Below are positions 1 through 6,990 of a stretch of 64,000 nt of DNA, in pieces (within the stretch, counting starts at the first letter, position 1; the number at the start of each line of letters is the position of its first letter). Under the pieces are notes generated by a model, which saw only the letters and a list, made by a program, of their open reading frames with translations, had not been told where the DNA came from and ran no database searches. Position numbers and translations under genes: made by a program. Location of the stretch: contig NZ_LT594324.1 of assembly GCF_900089605.1 (NCBI RefSeq), positions 6,448,001 to 6,512,000 of the forward strand, read 5' to 3'. Source of the DNA: Micromonospora narathiwatensis (lineage in GTDB: Bacteria > Actinomycetota > Actinomycetes > Mycobacteriales > Micromonosporaceae).

Positions 1-1
1 A

Positions 2-340
2 GGCATGCGATACCGGGTCAACACTCGACCATTACCCGGCGTTCGCCGCACTGCGGACGTGGTGTTCCCTGCTGCCCGTGTGGCTGTATTCGTCGATGGC
101 TGTTTCTGGCATGGATGCCCCGACCATTATCGTCCCGCCCGAGTCAACGGCCAGTTCTGGCGAGAGAAGATCGAACGGAACCGCGCTCGTGACCGGGAGA
201 CCGATCGGCTAATCGCTGACGCCGGGTGGAGGGTGATCCGCGTTTGGGAACACGAGGACACCCAACTGGCCGCAGAGCGGGTTGCTCAGGCTGTACTCGC
301 TATGAGGTCCTCGCCTGCGACCTCGACTATTGATCCCTAA
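2..340 (+). CDS. vsr: Very short patch repair endonuclease Vsr, 5'-truncated by the window edge
   Basis: This is the C-terminal two thirds of a Vsr-family endonuclease, which nicks DNA next to T:G mismatches that arise by deamination of 5-methylcytosine. The visible part starts at the family's GLRYRV-like strand and contains the core FVDGCFWHGCPDH, then FWREKIERNRARDRETDRL and the closing GWRVIRVWEHE. These supply the catalytic Asp, the zinc-type Cys/His residues and the C-terminal Glu region. About 40-50 N-terminal residues should lie left of position 1; the internal ATG at 5 is not a credible start. The gene ends one base before a convergent restriction gene. Vsr normally travels with a cytosine-5 methyltransferase, so such a gene is expected just outside the window (inference). 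Confidence 0.92.
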   Translation, partial: GMRYRVNTRPLPGVRRTADVVFPAARVAVFVDGCFWHGCPDHYRPARVNGQFWREKIERNRARDRETDRLIADAGWRVIRVWEHEDTQLAAERVAQAVLAMRSSPATSTIDP

Positions 341-341
341 A

Positions 342-1070
342 TTACTTCTCAAGATCGAAAACCATCTCCTCCTGGTCCATCGCCTCTTGGACTTCGTCGT
401 CAATAACCGGAACTGCGTCCAGGTCGGGGATCCTGAACCTGGAAAGGTGGGCGTTTACCTCGTACCGAAGCTGGTGAGGGCTCTTCTGGGCCTCGGGGCG
501 CTGTGCCGCCCATGCCCGGCCCGGGTGCAGCATGTCCCACAGCGATCGAGCCTGCGTCGTTCGGCCCCTGCCGGGGTCGTGGTTGCCGAAGCCGTCGATG
601 AGTACGTTCCAGACCGGTCGGTAGTGCCCGATCAGCAACGCCTCCGCGAGTGGCACCCAGATGTCATCCGCGACGAGGTAGCGGCATCTGAAGTCCTCAA
701 GGCGCAGCCCTGGCTCGCCGTGCTTGACGCTGTGCTCCTCGGCCAACTGCACCGACTTGGCGTGCTGCCTGAGCCGAGTAAACAGGGCGGGCTCGTTGGT
801 GGTGCTCTGCAATCCGAGTGCTCCCTGCCTCGCGCCAGGAGCGCTGGCACGTCCGACGTAGATCGGAATTTCGCCGGCCTTGCGGGCTGGTGGTGCGATC
901 AGTCGGTACAGGTCGAGCGAACCCAGGTAGTAGATGGCGTACAAGCCGGCACCGGGAAAGGATGCCGCCGGCGGAAGTGGACTTAGCGGCCTCGCAAGCA
1001 GTGCACGTTCGACGCTCCTGCCTAGCTCGACGCGATCAAGAGGGTTATAGGGCTTTAGCGGCTCTGGCAT
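342..1070 (-). CDS. Eco29kI-family type II restriction endonuclease (GIY-YIG superfamily)
   Basis: The 242-aa product matches the Eco29kI family of GIY-YIG restriction enzymes. A GLYAIYYLG strand is followed by a Y-to-L segment and EIPIYVGRAS, which form the GIY-YIG core (residues about 40-75). A downstream RLRQH follows, then the family block WVPLAEALLIGHYRPVWN with catalytic Glu, then IDGFGNHDPG.GR and SLWDMLHPGRAWA. Eco29kI enzymes cut CCGCGG-like sites; the actual target here cannot be read. The gene is convergent with vsr, with one base between the two stops. Together they imply a type II restriction-modification locus with a C5 methyltransferase beyond the left edge. The ATG at 1070 has no clear Shine-Dalgarno. 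Alternative: a generic GIY-YIG nuclease, less likely given the C-terminal signature. Confidence 0.88.
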   Translation of the reverse strand: MPEPLKPYNPLDRVELGRSVERALLARPLSPLPPAASFPGAGLYAIYYLGSLDLYRLIAPPARKAGEIPIYVGRASAPGARQGALGLQSTTNEPALFTRLRQHAKSVQLAEEHSVKHGEPGLRLEDFRCRYLVADDIWVPLAEALLIGHYRPVWNVLIDGFGNHDPGRGRTTQARSLWDMLHPGRAWAAQRPEAQKSPHQLRYEVNAHLSRFRIPDLDAVPVIDDEVQEAMDQEEMVFDLEK

Positions 1071-1374
1071 GGATGCGAGATTAGCGTCAGGCGATCTTTC
1101 TGCAAAGCCGCAGCGCGCGTTGCAAGATCACCTCGAGTCCAAGAGTGGCCTGGCCAGGTTGCGGCTGGCCCATCGGTGGTTTCGGTGATTTCGCGGCGTC
1201 GGCCCAACCCCCGGCCACCGTCGCTGCGAGAGCCAGGACCACCGCGACGGCTGCTCCCACCCCGTGACGACGCCGTCCGAGACCCCGAACAGTAACGCCA
1301 GGAGGCCCGCACGCTCGCCCAGGACAGTAGGTTGATCTGAGGTTCGGGGGAGGGCGGAGTTTCCCGATGGCTGT
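1071..1374. other. Intergenic stretch without a supportable gene
   Basis: No frame gives a convincing full gene. On the minus strand a GTG at 1260 could open a 57-codon frame ending at 1087, whose product begins with a signal-peptide-like Ala/Val-rich segment and then PKPP-type residues. It has no good ribosome site and could equally be a decayed gene end. The stretch separates the restriction gene from the GNAT gene. Confidence 0.4.
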
Positions 1375-1938
1375 TTAGTCGGTACCGATCGGAGAGATTG
1401 CATCCAGTGCTTTGGTCAGGACCATGAATGTTGGCGCGTGGTCCCAGGCCGGCCGGAGGCTGGTCACGGACTGCCAGCCCCAAGTGTGATAGGCGTTCCG
1501 AGCTGCGGTGTTGTCGGGACGAACCAAAAGGGTGGCACGCTCCTCACCCCGGCCGCTAATCAGCTCGGCATGCAGATCGCGGGCGACTCCACGACGCTGC
1601 CACCTGCGGCGCACCACCAGCTCGCTAACCGCGAAGGTTCGCCGCCCATCTTCTTCTGTGAAGCCGGCAGGAATCGGTTCCTGGATGCCGTCCCACCATC
1701 GCGTGTCCGGTGTTAGCGAAAACCCGTAGGTGTACCCAACCAGCTTCCCGCCGACCGTCGCCGCGACCAACTCCCAGCCAGCCCGAGGCATGTGCATCGT
1801 GAGCTGTCGCCGGTACCGCTCCGCGTTGTAGAGGGACCCGTCCTCGGCGTGCGCGTCTAGATACACATCAACGAGCTGGTCTACCAGCTCCTCTGCCTGC
1901 TCCGCCGTGTAGTGCCGCAGTCGCAGGTTCTCCAACAT
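1375..1938 (-). CDS. GNAT-family N-acetyltransferase
   Basis: The 187-aa product carries the GNAT fold that moves an acetyl group from acetyl-CoA to an amine. FAVSELVVRRRWQRRGVARDLHAELI (residues about 105-130) is the acetyl-CoA pyrophosphate-binding motif A with the R/Q-x-x-G-x-G/A pattern. LLVRPDNTAARNAYHTWGW is motif B. The substrate is unknown. The start ATG at 1938 overlaps the stop of the upstream regulator by one base (TGATG), so translation is probably coupled and the two proteins may act together. Pairs of an HTH/TPR-like regulator and a GNAT are common in actinomycetes and may have a regulatory or antitoxin-like link, but this is inference. No membrane segment or signal peptide is seen. 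Confidence 0.9.
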   Translation of the reverse strand: MLENLRLRHYTAEQAEELVDQLVDVYLDAHAEDGSLYNAERYRRQLTMHMPRAGWELVAATVGGKLVGYTYGFSLTPDTRWWDGIQEPIPAGFTEEDGRRTFAVSELVVRRRWQRRGVARDLHAELISGRGEERATLLVRPDNTAARNAYHTWGWQSVTSLRPAWDHAPTFMVLTKALDAISPIGTD

Positions 1939-3368
1939 CAGACCACCGCCATGTCATAGGCCTCGACGAACTCGCGAGCCTGCGGAGTCGAGCGGCCTGC
2001 TAAGGCAAGGTGGGACCGCACATCAGCGAGCAGCCGAAACACTCGGCCCGACCGCACCCGGCCCACCTCCGGCAAGACGCTCATTCCCGCCCGTGCAGCG
2101 TCGCTGGCATCACCTTGCCGGCTCGCCGCCCGGGCGAGCTGCACTGTGTAGTAGACCTGGTTCCGCCGATGAGTGGGGGAGGGATCGGCCGTCACGGAAC
2201 GGAAGCAGCCGGCGGCGCGGTTGGCTCGGTCAAGGGCGAGGTAGGACAGCCCTTGGATGCCGGTGACCTCCTGAGCGGTCACGAACGAGATGAACGGCAA
2301 ATCATCCTCATGGCTGCCGCCCTCGAATGCCCGTCGTGCACTGGTCATCTCGCGCTCGAAGCTGAATGCGTCCCTGAGCGTGGCGTGCGCGTAGGCCGCC
2401 CGCAGATGCAGAAGCGTGCTCAACCTCGGCGTAGCCCAGCCGGCAGAGGCCCGTAGAGCGGCATCGGCGCAGTGCACTGCCTCCCCCGGGCGGTCCTCGC
2501 GCAGCAGCAACGACATGCAGGCCAAGGCACGCACCTCGACCCGCGAGTCGTCGGCGATCCGCGCCCGGGCGATCGCCTCGTTCAGATAGGGCCGTGCCTC
2601 CGTTCGGCGGTCCGCGTCGATGGTGAGCCAGGCCGCCTGGATGGCCAGATCGGCCAAAGCGCTCTGCAATGCGTCACCTACTGACCGGCTGTAGGCCGCC
2701 TTCGCAGCCCAGGTCGACAGCCGCTCATGCACCTGCATGGCGATGTCGCAGAGCCGATCGGCGCCTACCGCCGCGTCCGCCTTGCGGAACCCATCCACGA
2801 GCGAGGCCGCGTACTGCACCTGCTCCATGCCGACACTCCGTGGGGGATCGGCCTGCGGCGCCAGCAGGTTGAGGCAGCCGCTCGCCTGGATCCCTGCCAG
2901 GGCGGCAACGGCGTGGAACTGTCGCCGGTTCGTGGAGCCACCTTCTTCTTGAACGATCGTTGATGGCTCGGCCACCACGGAGGACTGCCGGGGGAGCGCG
3001 AACCAGAGCCGGAACGCCGGGATTCCCAGCATCGCTGCCCAGTGACTCAGCCTATCCAGGTGTACCAGCGGCGGCCCGTTCTCCACCCGGCTCAACTGTG
3101 CCTGCGTAATGCCCAGCCACCCCGCAACCACGGTCTGCGGCAGCGGGTTCCGCCCGTGGTACGGGTGGTACCGGTACGCCCGGATCACCCGCCCGAGATG
3201 CCGCTCGGCGAGTGCCTGGCGTACCGGCTCGTGCTCCCAGAAGCTCGCCGGCACTGCGGGCGGGCTGCTCAGGCGGTCGCGTTCGGCAGCCTGGCAGGGT
3301 GCGCAGCGTCCGCTGTCGTTGTCGCGGGCCAGGCGTCCCCCGCAGCGGGGGCAGTTCGCACGTGTCAC
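1938..3368 (-). CDS. XRE-type HTH regulator with N-terminal zinc ribbon and long helical C-terminus
   Basis: A protein of about 476 aa begins with a small zinc-ribbon (CPRCG...CAPC, residues 6-28). An XRE-like helix-turn-helix follows around residues 75-115, with TVVAGWLGITQAQLSRVENG as the recognition part. The remaining 350 residues are Ala/Arg-rich helices resembling the TPR-like sensor half of large actinobacterial XRE regulators. The GTG at 3368 is preferred because GAGG lies six bases upstream; a TTG at 3374 is the alternative. It sits divergent from the gene at 3556 and is coupled to the GNAT gene downstream. It probably binds DNA in the cytoplasm and regulates its own operon; the ligand is unknown. 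The ligand side is inferred from architecture only. Confidence 0.85.
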   Translation of the reverse strand: MTRANCPRCGGRLARDNDSGRCAPCQAAERDRLSSPPAVPASFWEHEPVRQALAERHLGRVIRAYRYHPYHGRNPLPQTVVAGWLGITQAQLSRVENGPPLVHLDRLSHWAAMLGIPAFRLWFALPRQSSVVAEPSTIVQEEGGSTNRRQFHAVAALAGIQASGCLNLLAPQADPPRSVGMEQVQYAASLVDGFRKADAAVGADRLCDIAMQVHERLSTWAAKAAYSRSVGDALQSALADLAIQAAWLTIDADRRTEARPYLNEAIARARIADDSRVEVRALACMSLLLREDRPGEAVHCADAALRASAGWATPRLSTLLHLRAAYAHATLRDAFSFEREMTSARRAFEGGSHEDDLPFISFVTAQEVTGIQGLSYLALDRANRAAGCFRSVTADPSPTHRRNQVYYTVQLARAASRQGDASDAARAGMSVLPEVGRVRSGRVFRLLADVRSHLALAGRSTPQAREFVEAYDMAVV

Positions 3369-3555
3369 CGGCAACCTCGCCGCTCGCGGGTGGCTGTGTT
3401 GATGGTGCTCAGTCGAGCCTATCCATTCAAACCGTTCTGCGGGCTCGCGGTATACGTGGCGCGCATATCGACCATTCTCGCGGCGTCATGCGATCCGCAG
3501 CCGGCCCCACGCGGCCTGTATGGAAGACAACCGCACCGCTGACGGAAGGAGCAGG

Positions 3556-4029
3556 ATGCTCACCATCGACCGGGTCAGCACCGGCCGGGCGCTCGTCCCC
3601 GACGAGCTGTTCGCCGTGCTGACCGCCCGCATCGCCCGCGACCATCCCGAGCTGGCCGCCGACCTGCCGGCCAGGATCATGGACCAGGCGCTCGCCTTCC
3701 TCGCCGCCTGCGCCACCGCCACCGAGCCGCTCGGCCCGAGTGACCTGGTGGACATCGGCTGGCACACGTTCATCCTGGACACCCGCGAATACGCCGACTT
3801 CTGCCAGCGTCTCGCCGGCCGGTTCATCCACCACCAGCCCGACCCGCCGCCCGACGAGACCAGCCCCACCGCCCCGGAACCGCTCGGCGTGCCGATATCC
3901 CGGGCGGTCGCCCTGATCCGTGCCGCTGGCTTCGCCGTCGATCAGGAGCTGTGGGGCGGGGCGACGGCGGAGTGCGAGGCCAAGTGCAACCAGCGCCACG
4001 CCGGCTGCCACGACAGCCCGACCCGCTGA
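3556..4029 (+). CDS. GRDP-like (DUF1399-type) small protein
   Basis: The product is 157 aa. Its central part, DLVDIGWHTFILDTREYADFCQRLAGRFIHH, resembles the conserved block of glycine-rich-domain-containing-protein-like families: a W-H pair, then a Y...FC...G...HH pattern that could bind a metal. The C-terminus carries a Cys/His patch (ECEAKCNQRHAGCH). The ATG at 3556 is chosen over one at 3520 because GGAAGGAG lies 4-11 bases before it. The gene is divergent from the XRE regulator across a 187-bp spacer. No signal peptide or membrane span is present. The biochemical role of this family in bacteria is not established, and the family assignment itself rests on the short motif. Confidence 0.65.
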   Translation: MLTIDRVSTGRALVPDELFAVLTARIARDHPELAADLPARIMDQALAFLAACATATEPLGPSDLVDIGWHTFILDTREYADFCQRLAGRFIHHQPDPPPDETSPTAPEPLGVPISRAVALIRAAGFAVDQELWGGATAECEAKCNQRHAGCHDSPTR

Positions 4030-4087
4030 CGCCTCCTGCGGTTCCAGGCATACGCTGTCTGGGACCGCCGCTCGGGAGGGCTCACCA

Positions 4088-4907
4088 ATGCCGCGCCGCC
4101 ATCACTGGCACGATCTCCCCCGCAGGGGTGCAGCGCGTGGTCGATCGGAACACCGGCAAGGTGGGCATGCCGAGTCGCTGCTTGACGGGGCATCCTGCGA
4201 ACTCGCCGTCACCCTCCACACCCCCACCGGGCGGGTCTTCTGCAAGGGCGGACAGACAAACGGCCCAAGTACCTGGCTCTACCGCAAGGAAGCCCGGATC
4301 AATCCATGGCTCTCCGACGCGGCAACTCGACTCCGCTGGACCGTCGAGCGCGACGGGTGGCTCCTGCTCGGATTCGAGCACGCACCCGGCCCGCACCCCC
4401 ATGCTGGAACCCGGTTCACCGGATCTGGATGCGGTCGCTGATCTACTGGCGGCGCTCGCCCAGGAGCTCACTCCCTGCCCGCCCCTCGACGTGCAGCCGT
4501 TCACCGATCGCTGGCGCGGACTCATCGCCCCCGATTTGGTCGACGGGGACACCCTCCTGCACACCGACATGACGCCCCGGAACTTCCTGCTCGGCGACCG
4601 GCTCCGGCTGGTCGACTGGTCCGCCCCCTCCCGGGGCGCCGCCTGGATCGACAGCGCGTTCATGCTGGTCCGGCTCGTCCGCGCCGGCCACAGCCCGGCC
4701 GAAGCCGAGCAGTGGGCGGCCCGCATCCCCGCCTTCGCCGAGGCCGATGGTGAGGTGGTCACCGCCTTCATCGCGGCCCTGGTCCGCCTCTGGGCGCGGA
4801 CGCAGCGCACTGCCCCGGCGCCGCACCGTGGCCCGCTCCTCGACGCCGCCCGCCAGCGGCACGCCCACCGGCTGGGCCGGCAGCACGTCTCAGTCCGTTC
4901 GTCGTAG
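4088..4907 (+). pseudogene. Aminoglycoside phosphotransferase-like kinase, broken by frameshifts
   Basis: Conserved pieces of an APH-like kinase are spread over two reading frames. Frame of 4088 gives MPRRHHWHDLP. The other frame gives PAGVQRVVDRNTGKV. The first frame resumes with AESLLDGASCELAVTL, GRVFCKGG, EARINPWL and LLLGFEHAPG. The second frame then supplies GSPDLDAVADLL, the catalytic loop HTDMTPRNF and VDWSAPSRGAAWID. Three shifts are therefore needed (about 4120, 4165 and 4395). Two coincide with runs of five C and one with a GGG run, so either homopolymer sequencing error or true decay is possible. The active-site residues themselves are intact. No single start gives a full protein. 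The original function would be small-molecule phosphorylation; the substrate is unknown. Confidence 0.75.
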
Positions 4908-5098
4908 CCGTTCGTATACGGATCGTGCATGCCGGTCACGATCATCCCGGCATACCAGCACCCCCAAGCTGAATCGACAGTGAGCGTATGGCCCGGGGCG
5001 GGTGCTGGGCTCCAGCGGCACCGCCCTCCCCCGATCGCGGATTCGCTGTCCCCGCCCGCCCCGGTGCCGCTGCACGCAAACGCTGGAGGCGCCCACCG

Positions 5099-5332
5099 AT
5101 GTCCGCCGTACTCGCCGACTTCCCCGTCCTAACCCCGGTCACCGACGAGGACCTGGCCCTCGCCGCGCGGGCCGTCCGCGTCCACACGCCGGAGAGTTGG
5201 CCGCACGGCCTGCTCTGCCGCAGCGAACGCGTCCCATACCCGTGCCGCCTGGCCCGCTGGGGCCACGCCACCCTCGAAGCCGCCGGCCTCACCGAACTGC
5301 AGGCCGGGGCGATGGTGGACGCGGCACGATGA
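5099..5332 (+). CDS. Small hypothetical protein, first gene of globin-reductase operon
   Basis: A 77-aa protein (MSAVLADFPVLTPV... to ...GAMVDAAR) with two Cys in CRSERVPYPC and no signal peptide or membrane span. The ATG at 5099 is chosen because a GGAGG-like site lies about ten bases upstream and codon use changes there. Its stop overlaps the next start by four bases (ATGA), so it is translationally coupled to the globin-reductase and may assist it, for example as a small partner or regulator. I do not recognise the family. Confidence 0.65.
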   Translation: MSAVLADFPVLTPVTDEDLALAARAVRVHTPESWPHGLLCRSERVPYPCRLARWGHATLEAAGLTELQAGAMVDAAR

Positions 5333-6528
5333 CGGTGCCGGAGGCACGTGAGGCGGTTGGCCGCTGGCTGAGCCTGGTGGCGGCGGACGTGGAGTTGTCC
5401 GCGTATCTGATCGGGGTGGACTGGGATCGGCTGAAGGCGCACCTGGCGCGGTCGCTGACCAGCGGGACCGGCGGCGAGGTCGAGATTCCGAACCTGGGCT
5501 GGTCGGAGGCGCAGCACCGGCGCGCGGTCGACTACCTGGCGGGGGTCCTGAAAACGCACCACGAACGGAGCGCCGCAAGCTTCTGGGAGGCGGTGGAGGT
5601 CCGCTGCCCGGGTCTGCTGCCGGAGCGGGAGGCCCCGTTGCTCCACGCCGCGCTGCGGCAGCTCACGGCAAAACATGACCGCCCGAACAGGTTGGCGCTG
5701 CTGGCGGTGCTCGGCCGCGCGTACCGTCGCTATGGCCTGCGCCCGGAGCACGCCGCCGTCATCGACGGCGCCCTACAGGCCGCGGTGCCCTGGCAGAAGG
5801 TTGAGCGGGCCGCCGGGCTGATGGGGGACGGCCCGGCCTGGTGGCCGGCCGAGGTGGTCGGCCACGACCGGGCCTGCGACGGGGTCGCCATCCTGACGGT
5901 ACGGCCGTGGCGGCGGCTGCCGTTCCGGCCCGGCCAGGCGGTGCCGGTGTGCACGCCGCGCCGGCCCGGGCGGTGGCGCTGGCTCTGTCCGGCGAACGCG
6001 CCGCGCCCGGACGGCACCGTCGAGCTGCACGTCCGCGCGGTCCCCGGCGGCACCGTCTCCACCAGCCTGGTCCACGAGGTACGCCCCGGAGAGCTGCTCC
6101 ACCTCGGGCCGCCCGTCGACACCGGGCTGGGTCTGGTCGGCGGTGACCTGCTGCTGGTGGCCGGCGGCACCGGGCTGGCCCCGCTGCGCGCACTGGTCGA
6201 GCAGGTCGCCGCCGACCCGGACGGCCGGCGGGTGACCCTGGTCGTCGGAGCCCGCTCGGTGGAGAGCCTGTACGACGCGGTCACCCTCGACAAGCTTCAG
6301 CAAACCCACCACTGGCTGACGATTGTGCCGGCGCTCTCGCATGATTCGTCGGCCGACCCGGGGGAGCGGGGCGACGCGCTCACCGTCGCCCTCGATCACC
6401 TGCGCCCCGACCAGGCCGTGTACGCGTGCGGACCGCCGGCGATGCGGGCCGGGTCGCGGCTGCGGCTGCTCGCCGCCGGGGTGCCCGCCGAGCGGATCCA
6501 CCTGCCGGAACGGATCCCGTGGCGATGA
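5329..6528 (+). CDS. Globin-like / FAD-NAD(P) oxidoreductase fusion (flavohemoglobin-like)
   Basis: The product is 399 aa. Residues 10-50 resemble part of a truncated haemoglobin (SLVAADVELSAYLIGVDWDRLKAHL..SLTSGTGG). Residues about 75-155 resemble the flavohaemoglobin globin (FWEAVEVRCPGLL...LLHAALRQL...LLAVLGRAYRRYGLRPEHAAVIDGAL). Then come a ferredoxin-reductase-type FAD domain (RPWRRLPFRPGQAVPV) and an NAD(P) domain with LLLVAGGTGLAPL and YACGPPAM. In flavohaemoglobins the segment is GR-x-HR-x-(Y/F)G, where His is the proximal haem ligand; here it reads GRAYRRYG, with Tyr in its place. The protein is cytoplasmic and may detoxify NO or reduce another acceptor; haem binding is uncertain. 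The start overlaps the previous stop (ATGA) and the stop overlaps the DivIVA-domain gene (ATGA). Confidence 0.85.
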   Translation: MTVPEAREAVGRWLSLVAADVELSAYLIGVDWDRLKAHLARSLTSGTGGEVEIPNLGWSEAQHRRAVDYLAGVLKTHHERSAASFWEAVEVRCPGLLPEREAPLLHAALRQLTAKHDRPNRLALLAVLGRAYRRYGLRPEHAAVIDGALQAAVPWQKVERAAGLMGDGPAWWPAEVVGHDRACDGVAILTVRPWRRLPFRPGQAVPVCTPRRPGRWRWLCPANAPRPDGTVELHVRAVPGGTVSTSLVHEVRPGELLHLGPPVDTGLGLVGGDLLLVAGGTGLAPLRALVEQVAADPDGRRVTLVVGARSVESLYDAVTLDKLQQTHHWLTIVPALSHDSSADPGERGDALTVALDHLRPDQAVYACGPPAMRAGSRLRLLAAGVPAERIHLPERIPWR

Positions 6529-6773
6529 CCGTCTACCGCAGCCGCAACGCCCTGCGCGGCCCGTTCACGCCGGACCGGATCGCCGCGCTGTCGCTCCCGG
6601 TGACCAGGCGCGGCTATCGGATCGACGAGGTGGACGCGTTGCTGCACCGGCTCGCCTTCGAGCTGGGGGAGCGGACCCGCCAGCTCACCGAGGTATGCGC
6701 CGAGAACCGGCAGATCAAGGACGCCCTGCGGAGCTGGCAGTCGGCCGAGGCGGCGCGGCGGCTCGGTGAATGA
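6525..6773 (+). CDS. DivIVA-domain mini-protein
   Basis: An 82-aa protein with a DivIVA-type N-terminal domain: VTRRGYRIDEVDALLHRLAFELGERT matches the GY-x-x-x-EVD-x-x-L signature. A short helical, probably coiled-coil, tail follows. Full DivIVA/Wag31 proteins direct polar growth and are 250 aa or more, so this is only the tethering domain plus a stub. The ATG overlaps the globin-reductase stop by four bases. It may localise that enzyme or act as a small adaptor (inference). No membrane span. Confidence 0.85.
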   Translation: MTVYRSRNALRGPFTPDRIAALSLPVTRRGYRIDEVDALLHRLAFELGERTRQLTEVCAENRQIKDALRSWQSAEAARRLGE

Positions 6774-6990
6774 CTCGCCGGCTCGCGCTTTGGGCCGGAA
6801 ACCGTCCGGTATGCCGGTGGCTTCGCCATCGTTCGCCCGATGTGGTCGCCCGCAGGGGTTAATCGGCGATCTCGACTGCTACGTTCCGCGCACTATCCGT
6901 TACTGACCGCAGAATCAAGTCTTGATCGGCGCATCTCCAGCAATCTATGTTCTGGTCGCCTCGACTGAGTGGCCGAAACGGGGAGGGCCT

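Noticed and set aside
4921..4943. Short inverted repeat GATCGTG/CACGATC after the pseudogene
   Set aside because: Arms are only 7 bp and no gene context favours an operator over chance; too weak to list as a feature.
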